A DNA stretch of 35,453 nucleotides from Clostridiaceae bacterium UBA5444. GTDB lineage: Bacteria > Bacillota > Clostridia > Clostridiales > Oxobacteraceae. The stretch lies in contig DIRE01000045.1 in the NCBI GenBank assembly GCA_002426575.1, forward strand, positions 15,562-51,014. The letters run 5' to 3'. Below the pieces are notes generated by a model that saw nothing but the letters and a program-made list of their open reading frames with translations, made no database searches and was not told the origin of the DNA. Of the stretch, positions 30,851 through 35,453 are shown one piece after another. Within the stretch, counting starts at the first letter, position 1; every line of letters starts with the position of its first letter. Both the position numbers and the translations under genes were made by a program.

Positions 30851-31558
30851 ATGATTTCAAAAAGGACTGCAAGATTAATAAGTGCTTTGCCTAAACCTAT
30901 TGGAAACCTTTGTGCAGGGTTTATGGTTAAAAGATACATATCAAAGTACGCAAATATTACCGTAGTAAACGAACATAGACTAAAAGATGTGAAAGAACCT
31001 GCTATATTTATAGCAAATCACCTTAGTAATTCGGATGGCCCTGTTCTAAATAAAGTTTTAAAGGATTTTGATGTAACCTTTGTTGCAGGTATTAGGCTGT
31101 CTAAAAATTCTTTAACCAACTTGGGAGTTGGAGTAATAAAAACAATACCTATAAACCCAAATACAGCTGACAAGGCTGCAATTACTCAAACAATTAACCA
31201 TATAAAATCAGGAAAATCAATTTTTATTTTTCCTGAAGGTACAAGGAGTAGGACAGGTTCCATGATAGAAGCTAAAAAAGGAATATTATTAATTGCCAAG
31301 ATGACCAAAGCCCCAATAGTACCAATAGGGATTGAGGGCACAGAAAAGCTTCTTCCTATAGATGATAAGGACATGGGAAACGAAAAATTCAACCATGCCG
31401 ATGTTACAGTAACTATCGGTGAGCAATTTTATTTACCTGAAAGATTAGGTGGAGAAGGTAAACATGAGTATGAGGATAGAGCATTAAACTACACAATGGG
31501 GAATATCGCAAAGCTTTTATCCTATGATTATAGAGGCTTTTATGCTGACAATAAATAG
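30851..31558 (+). CDS. plsC: 1-acyl-sn-glycerol-3-phosphate acyltransferase
   Basis: This membrane-associated enzyme adds the second acyl chain to lysophosphatidic acid, giving phosphatidic acid. The acyltransferase motif H-x4-D is His57 to Asp62 in NHLSNSDG, and the glycerol-phosphate binding motif is FPEGTRSR (about residues 130-137). Further motifs (KAPIVPIGIEG) match block IV. The 235-aa length is normal. AAGGGAAGA precedes the ATG. It lies 34 bases after queG and is followed by a strong terminator, so it may be cotranscribed with queG. Some PlsC-like proteins use other lysophospholipids. Confidence 0.92.
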   Translation: MISKRTARLISALPKPIGNLCAGFMVKRYISKYANITVVNEHRLKDVKEPAIFIANHLSNSDGPVLNKVLKDFDVTFVAGIRLSKNSLTNLGVGVIKTIPINPNTADKAAITQTINHIKSGKSIFIFPEGTRSRTGSMIEAKKGILLIAKMTKAPIVPIGIEGTEKLLPIDDKDMGNEKFNHADVTVTIGEQFYLPERLGGEGKHEYEDRALNYTMGNIAKLLSYDYRGFYADNK

Positions 31559-31565
31559 TTTATTT

Positions 31566-31593
31566 AAAATAGCCTTATTTGGGCTATTTTTTT
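31566..31593 (+). terminator. Intrinsic terminator after plsC
   Basis: AAAATAGCC (31566-31574) pairs with GGCTATTTT (31582-31590) over a TTATTTG loop and ends in TTTTTT. Confidence 0.88.
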
Positions 31594-31749
31594 GTACGCA
31601 TGGGGCGCACATAGTTATAAAACAGATTCTACAAAACCATTTAGACGTATGACTTTAACTAAAAAGTACTATATAATTGAATTGATAGATTAATATAAAT
31701 ATTAATATAAATACAAACACGAACACAAATATTAATAGGAGGGATTTTC

Positions 31750-32958
31750 ATGAGTAGATCACTTCAAAATTATTTAACAGGAAATCTAGATGAGCTTAGA
31801 GAAAAGGGACTATATAGAAAGCTGCCAGTAATTACAGGACCTACAGGAGCAAAAGCTATTATAAATGGCAAAAATGTAATCAACCTTTCATCTAACAACT
31901 ATCTAGGTCTTGCTGGAGATGAGAGATTAAAAGAGGCTTCAATTAAAGCTACAGAGAAATATGGAGCTGGAGCAGGTGCAGTTAGGACAATTATTGGAAC
32001 TTTGGATATCCATGAGGAGTTAGAGGAAAAGCTTGCTAAGTTTAAAAAGGCTGAGGCAGTTATAGTTTTCCAGTCTGGCTTTACTGCAAACATGGGTGCA
32101 ATACCTGCTATTATGACAAAGCAGGATGCAATAATATCTGATGAATTAAACCATGCAAGTATAATAGATGGATGCAGACTAAGCGGTGCTAAGATACTTA
32201 GATTTAAACACTCTGATATGGCAGATATGGAAAGAGTAGCTAAAGATGCTATAGCGTCAGGCCTATATAAAAAGTTCTTGATTATAACCGACGGAGTATT
32301 TTCAATGGATGGGGATATCGCAAAATTACCTGAAATGGTTAAAATAGCAGAAAAGTATGATATACCAGTTTACATTGATGATGCTCATGGCTCAGGAGTT
32401 CTTGGTAAAAATTCCGAGGGAAAGCTAAATGGAAGCGGATCCGTATCTCACTTTGGGTTACATGGAAAGGTAGATGTGCAGATTGGAACACTTTCAAAAG
32501 CCATAGGAGTAGTTGGAGGATATGTTGCAGGATCAAAGGAACTTATAGATTGGTTAAAGCTTAGAGGAAGGCCATTTTTATTCTCTACAGCGATGACACC
32601 AGGTGATACTGGAGCTGTAATAAAGGCAATTGATATATTAAGTGAAAGCACTGAACTTGTAGAGAAGATGTGGGATAACAGCAATTATTTCAAAAAGCTT
32701 TTATTGGGTATGGGATATGATATAGGCCACAGTGAAACACCTATAACTCCAGTAATAATTGGTGATGAGGAAAAGGCAATGAAGTTTAGCGACGAACTAT
32801 TTAAAGAAGGCGTATTTGCCCAAGGCATTGCATTCCCAACAGTACCAAGAGGAACAGCAAGAGTTAGAAATATAGTAACTGCAGGACATACAAAAGCAAT
32901 GTTAGATGGGGCTGCAGAGGCTTATAGAAAAGTAGGAAAAAATATGGGATTGATATAA
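31750..32958 (+). CDS. Glycine C-acetyltransferase / 8-amino-7-oxononanoate synthase-type enzyme
   Basis: An alpha-oxoamine synthase (402 aa) that joins an amino acid and an acyl-CoA using PLP. The PLP lysine is Lys250 in GTLSKAIG; Asp210 and His213 in YIDDAHGSG contact the cofactor. NYLGLAGDERLKEA and SGFTANMGAIPAIM are family blocks. The family includes KBL (glycine and acetyl-CoA) and BioF (alanine and pimeloyl-CoA). KBL seems more likely because no biotin gene is nearby and the sequence is KBL/YngF-like at NAS-type positions, but threonine dehydrogenase, the usual KBL partner, is absent too. The ATG has TAGGAGGG 7 bases before it. It forms a single-gene unit with its own terminator. Confidence 0.85.
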   Translation: MSRSLQNYLTGNLDELREKGLYRKLPVITGPTGAKAIINGKNVINLSSNNYLGLAGDERLKEASIKATEKYGAGAGAVRTIIGTLDIHEELEEKLAKFKKAEAVIVFQSGFTANMGAIPAIMTKQDAIISDELNHASIIDGCRLSGAKILRFKHSDMADMERVAKDAIASGLYKKFLIITDGVFSMDGDIAKLPEMVKIAEKYDIPVYIDDAHGSGVLGKNSEGKLNGSGSVSHFGLHGKVDVQIGTLSKAIGVVGGYVAGSKELIDWLKLRGRPFLFSTAMTPGDTGAVIKAIDILSESTELVEKMWDNSNYFKKLLLGMGYDIGHSETPITPVIIGDEEKAMKFSDELFKEGVFAQGIAFPTVPRGTARVRNIVTAGHTKAMLDGAAEAYRKVGKNMGLI

Positions 32959-32987
32959 AAAGAGTACATAGTACTCTTTTTCTTTTT
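32957..32987 (+). terminator. Intrinsic terminator after the KBL/BioF-type gene
   Basis: AAAAAGAGTAC (32957-32967) pairs with GTACTCTTTTT (32971-32981) with a 3-base loop, then CTTTTT. It begins in the stop codon. Confidence 0.88.
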
Positions 32988-33003
32988 GGCCTTAATGCCA
33001 TCG

Positions 33004-33034
33004 TTGCAAAATGAATTATATCTGCTATTATAAT
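33004..33034 (+). promoter_or_regulatory. Promoter candidate for oadB
   Basis: TTGCAA (33004-33009) with TATTAT (33026-33031; 16-base spacer) or TATAAT (33029-33034; 19-base spacer), about 50 bases before the start. Confidence 0.4.
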
Positions 33035-33078
33035 AATGTTGAGCATTTATTTTATTACACAATGATAGGAGATGTACT

Positions 33079-34179
33079 ATGGAAGATTTATTCGCTGGAA
33101 TTATGCAATCTACATATTATGACTGGTCTATGATTGCAATAGGACTTGTACTTATTTATCTTGCCGTTAAAAAGGGCTTTGAACCTACACTTTTAATTCC
33201 AATGGGCTTTGGGTGTATAATGGCAAACATACCTCTTACAGGGGCATTAGGAGATGGTGGGGTTCTCACAATATTTAAAGATGCCTTGATAAACACAGAA
33301 ATTGCACCTTTGCTTATATTTATTGGGGTAGGTGCAATGATAGATTTTGGACCTCTTTTATCAAATCCAAAGATGCTTTTATTTGGGGCGGCAGCGCAAT
33401 TTGGTATATTTGCAACTTTGGTTTTTGCAAGCCTTCTTGGATATCCATTAAAAGAAGCAGCATCAATAGGAATTATAGGAGCTGCAGATGGACCAACAGC
33501 CATATTTGTTGCTAACAAACTTGCTAAAAACTTAATAGCACCAATATCAGTTGCTGCTTACTCTTATATGTCTTTAGTTCCAATTATACAGCCGCCTGTT
33601 GTAAAGGCACTTACAACTAAAGAGGAGAGAAAAATTAAAATGCCATATAAACCAGAGGGAATATCAAAAACAGTCAAGCTGCTGTTCCCTATAATAGTAA
33701 CTATTATATCTGGTATAATTGCACCAGAATCTGTGGCTCTGATTGGCTTTTTAATGTTTGGTAATTTTATTAGGGAATGTGGTGTGCTTGATAGGCTATC
33801 AAATTCAGCTCAAAACGAGCTTGTAAATATTACTACAATATTACTTGGACTTACAATTGGTGGAACAATGGTTGGAAGTGAGTTTTTAAAACCTCAAACT
33901 TTAGTGATAATTGCATTAGGGCTTGTTGCATTTATATTTGATACTGCAGGCGGAGTAATATTTGTTAAAATACTAAATTTATTCTCAAAACAAAAGGTAA
34001 ATCCAATGGTTGGAGCAGCTGGTATCTCTGCATTCCCAATGTCTGCAAGGGTTATGCAAAAAATGGCTCAAAAAGAAGACCCATCAAATTTTATATTAAT
34101 GCATGCAATAGGGGCTAATGTTGCAGGCCAGATAGGTTCTGTAATAGCAGGCGGATTAATACTAGCTTTAATTCATTAG
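33079..34179 (+). CDS. oadB: Sodium-pumping decarboxylase, beta subunit
   Basis: The membrane subunit (366 aa) of a biotin-dependent decarboxylase sodium pump (oxaloacetate, methylmalonyl-CoA or glutaconyl-CoA type). It decarboxylates carboxybiotin and moves Na+ out. The family blocks GFEPTLLIPMGFGCIMANIP, LIFIGVGAMIDFGPL, GAADGPTAIF and NPMVGAAGISAFPMSARVMQ are all present, with about nine membrane helices. The usual conserved Asp in the NPM/ADGPT regions is retained. GGAGATG precedes the ATG. A 57-aa gamma-like gene follows after 12 bases, but no carboxyltransferase (alpha) or biotin-carrier gene lies within the window. The substrate is therefore unknown. Confidence 0.93.
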   Translation: MEDLFAGIMQSTYYDWSMIAIGLVLIYLAVKKGFEPTLLIPMGFGCIMANIPLTGALGDGGVLTIFKDALINTEIAPLLIFIGVGAMIDFGPLLSNPKMLLFGAAAQFGIFATLVFASLLGYPLKEAASIGIIGAADGPTAIFVANKLAKNLIAPISVAAYSYMSLVPIIQPPVVKALTTKEERKIKMPYKPEGISKTVKLLFPIIVTIISGIIAPESVALIGFLMFGNFIRECGVLDRLSNSAQNELVNITTILLGLTIGGTMVGSEFLKPQTLVIIALGLVAFIFDTAGGVIFVKILNLFSKQKVNPMVGAAGISAFPMSARVMQKMAQKEDPSNFILMHAIGANVAGQIGSVIAGGLILALIH

Positions 34180-34191
34180 GAGGAATAGAAA

Positions 34192-34365
34192 ATGATAAAT
34201 TTATTATTGACTATGAACCGTCCATTTAGCGCTGAAGCAATTAGTACAGCAAAAGAAGGACTAAAGGTTATGGCATATGGAGTAACTACTGTAATAGGAG
34301 CATTATTTTTATTTTATTTAATAGTTAAGCTTTTGATTAAGTTGTTCCCTGGAGATGAAAAATAG
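34192..34365 (+). CDS. OadG-like gamma subunit, 57 aa
   Basis: A short gene with AGGAGGAA 7 bases before the ATG. The product begins MINLLLTMNRPFSAEAISTA, has a single transmembrane helix (about residues 30-51, GVTTVIGALFLFYLIVKLLI) and ends in KLFPGDEK. This is the shape of the gamma subunit of decarboxylase sodium pumps, which assembles the alpha and beta subunits, although most are about 80 aa with a longer tail. It starts 12 bases after oadB and its stop is 14 bases before nth, so all three are probably one transcript. OadG assignment rests on context and topology. Confidence 0.72.
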   Translation: MINLLLTMNRPFSAEAISTAKEGLKVMAYGVTTVIGALFLFYLIVKLLIKLFPGDEK

Positions 34366-34379
34366 AAAGGTGAAAGCAT

Positions 34380-35030
34380 ATGTATAATAATATAAATAGC
34401 AACACCAATATCAATACTATACTAGATATATTAGAAGAAACATATCCAAATGCAAAATGTGGGTTAAATCATGAAACCCCTTTTGAACTTTTGGTATCAA
34501 CTATTTTAAGCGCTCAGGCAACAGATAAAAAAGTAAATGAGGTAACTGAAAGGCTATTTGCTAAATACAAAAAACCAGAAGACTTTGCAGTATTAAATCA
34601 GGAAGAGCTTGAAATGGGAATAAAAGAAATAGGATTATATAGAAATAAGGCAAAAAATATAATTGGAATGTCAAGGATGCTTTTAGAAAAATATCAGGGA
34701 ATGGTTCCAGATACAATGGAGAATTTAATGGAGCTTCCTGGTGTTGGAAGAAAGACTGCAAATGTAATTTTAAGTAATGCGTTTGGTGTTCCTGCAATTG
34801 CAGTTGATACTCACGTGTTCAGAGTATCTAATAGGGTAGGCCTTGCATCTTCTAATAATGTAGAAGATACTGAAAGGCAGCTTATGGAGAACATACCAAG
34901 AGAAAGATGGAGCAAGGCGCATCATCTTCTTATATGGCATGGAAGGAAAATATGTACTGCAAGAAATCCCAAATGCCACATGTGTACAATAAACGAATAC
35001 TGCATATATTATAAAACCCTCACCAAATAA
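34380..35030 (+). CDS. nth: Endonuclease III
   Basis: A DNA glycosylase with AP lyase activity that removes oxidised pyrimidines. The 216-aa protein has the helix-hairpin-helix ELPGVGRKTANVI with catalytic Lys125, and Asp143 in AVDTHVFRVSNRVGL. The [4Fe-4S] cluster cysteines are Cys192, Cys199, Cys202 and Cys208 (C-x6-C-x2-C-x5-C). AAGGTGAAA lies about 5 bases before the ATG. It follows the decarboxylase genes closely, though no functional link is known. Its terminator overlaps the last four codons. Confidence 0.97.
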   Translation: MYNNINSNTNINTILDILEETYPNAKCGLNHETPFELLVSTILSAQATDKKVNEVTERLFAKYKKPEDFAVLNQEELEMGIKEIGLYRNKAKNIIGMSRMLLEKYQGMVPDTMENLMELPGVGRKTANVILSNAFGVPAIAVDTHVFRVSNRVGLASSNNVEDTERQLMENIPRERWSKAHHLLIWHGRKICTARNPKCHMCTINEYCIYYKTLTK

Positions 35031-35060
35031 TTAATAATAAGGTGAGGGCCTTTTTTATTT
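35017..35060. terminator. Terminator between nth and the metal transporter gene
   Basis: CCCTCACC (35017-35024) pairs with GGTGAGGG (35041-35048) across a 16-base A/T loop; the plus strand continues CCTTTTTTATTTT. The minus-strand permease gene ends within its T-run, so it serves mainly nth. Confidence 0.85.
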
Positions 35061-35453
35061 TAGCATTTTCTTTATTAAAACCTTTTTATATATATTTTTG
35101 TAAATTAGAATAATCATAAGCATAAAAACACTAATTAATACTATGGTTCCTCCAGGTTTAAAATCAGTAAAATATGAAACAAATAGTCCGCTTATCATGG
35201 AAACTTCTGCAAACAAAATTGAATACATTACTGTTTGTTTATAGCTTTTTGCAACCTGCATTGCAGATGCAACGGGAATTACCATTAAAGAAGAAATAAC
35301 AAGGGTTCCAACTGTTCTTGCAGATATTGAAATAGTTATTGCAGTAATAAGAGTAAACACTATGTTTATTGCTCCTACAGGGATTCCAGCAAGCTTTGCA
35401 CTTTCTTCATCAAAGGTTATATAAAAAAGTTCTTTGTATAAGGCCACAAAAAC
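35055..35453 (-). CDS. Zinc/manganese ABC transporter permease, 5' truncated by the window
   Basis: The C-terminal 132 residues of an ABC-3 family (ZnuB/MntB/TroC) metal permease. The frame stays open to the window edge, so the start lies outside. Visible family parts are LYKELFYITFDEESAKLAGIP, the SARTVGTLVISSLMVIPVASA helix, and GLFVSYFTDFKPGGTIVLI. Four membrane helices are seen and the end is basic (KNIYKKVLIKKMLK). The ATPase and metal-binding lipoprotein genes are expected upstream. Metal choice cannot be read from this part. Confidence 0.86.
   Translation of the reverse strand, partial: VFVALYKELFYITFDEESAKLAGIPVGAINIVFTLITAITISISARTVGTLVISSLMVIPVASAMQVAKSYKQTVMYSILFAEVSMISGLFVSYFTDFKPGGTIVLISVFMLMIILIYKNIYKKVLIKKMLK

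Noticed and set aside
31680..31740. A/T-rich repeated segment (ATATTAATA, ATAAATAC, AACACAAATATTAATA) before the KBL/BioF-type gene
   Set aside because: The copies are short and irregular; ordinary promoter-region A/T richness explains them, and there is no CRISPR-like spacing.
1..35453. Prophage or integrative element covering the sigma/holin block
   Set aside because: No integrase, phage structural gene, endolysin, tRNA target or att-like direct repeat was found around 6100-8500.

Overview
The window is a stretch of chromosome from a low-G+C, anaerobic, spore-forming Firmicute of the Clostridium type. The evidence is A/T-rich DNA with AGG/AGA and ATA codons, strong GGAGG-type ribosome sites with frequent TTG and GTG starts, a germination lytic enzyme (SleB), a CotF-like coat protein, a T-box, a Rex redox regulator, an oxygen-labile Fe-S serine dehydratase and a decarboxylase sodium-pump subunit. 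No rRNA, tRNA, CRISPR array or intact insertion sequence was seen. Both ends cut through genes.

Layout. 1-1818: two permeases of a BmpA-type nucleoside ABC importer. 1900-6116: tsaD, a cluster of DnaA boxes, a convergent ABC-F gene, and rex with its own Rex operator; this order resembles the gcp-ydiF-rex region of Bacillus. 6180-8358: a small accessory block with a 53-aa membrane protein missed by length filters, an unrecognised 145-aa protein, a broken gene with an internal amber codon, and a UviA/TcdR-like sigma factor followed by a UviB/BhlA-like holin. 8496-9467: a membrane-anchored protein of unknown role. 9474-11211: a Glu T-box and gltX. 11275-12063: a lipoprotein with two tandem repeats. 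12286-14722: yitT and both subunits of L-serine dehydratase. 14794-15168: a small unknown protein. 15196-16333: pssA and psd, making phosphatidylethanolamine. 16608-19464: a lipid kinase and a YgiQ-type radical SAM protein. 19520-22643: a cobalamin riboswitch controlling btuF, btuC and btuD.

22726-26982, all on the minus strand: a coat protein, an H-NOX-MCP fusion that should sense oxygen, an SDR and a PD-(D/E)xK-like protein. 27213-35030, plus strand: sleB, cysK, a GNAT acetyltransferase, queG, plsC, a KBL/BioF-type enzyme, oadB with a 57-aa oadG-like gene, and nth. 35055-35453, minus strand: the end of a metal ABC permease.

Most of the window is core metabolism. The parts most worth a second look are the DnaA-box cluster between tsaD and the ABC-F gene, the H-NOX chemoreceptor whose haem-pocket residues match the oxygen-binding Caldanaerobacter protein at identical positions, and the sigma/holin block, which resembles toxin or bacteriocin release modules and has an uncharacterised protein encoded divergently next to it.
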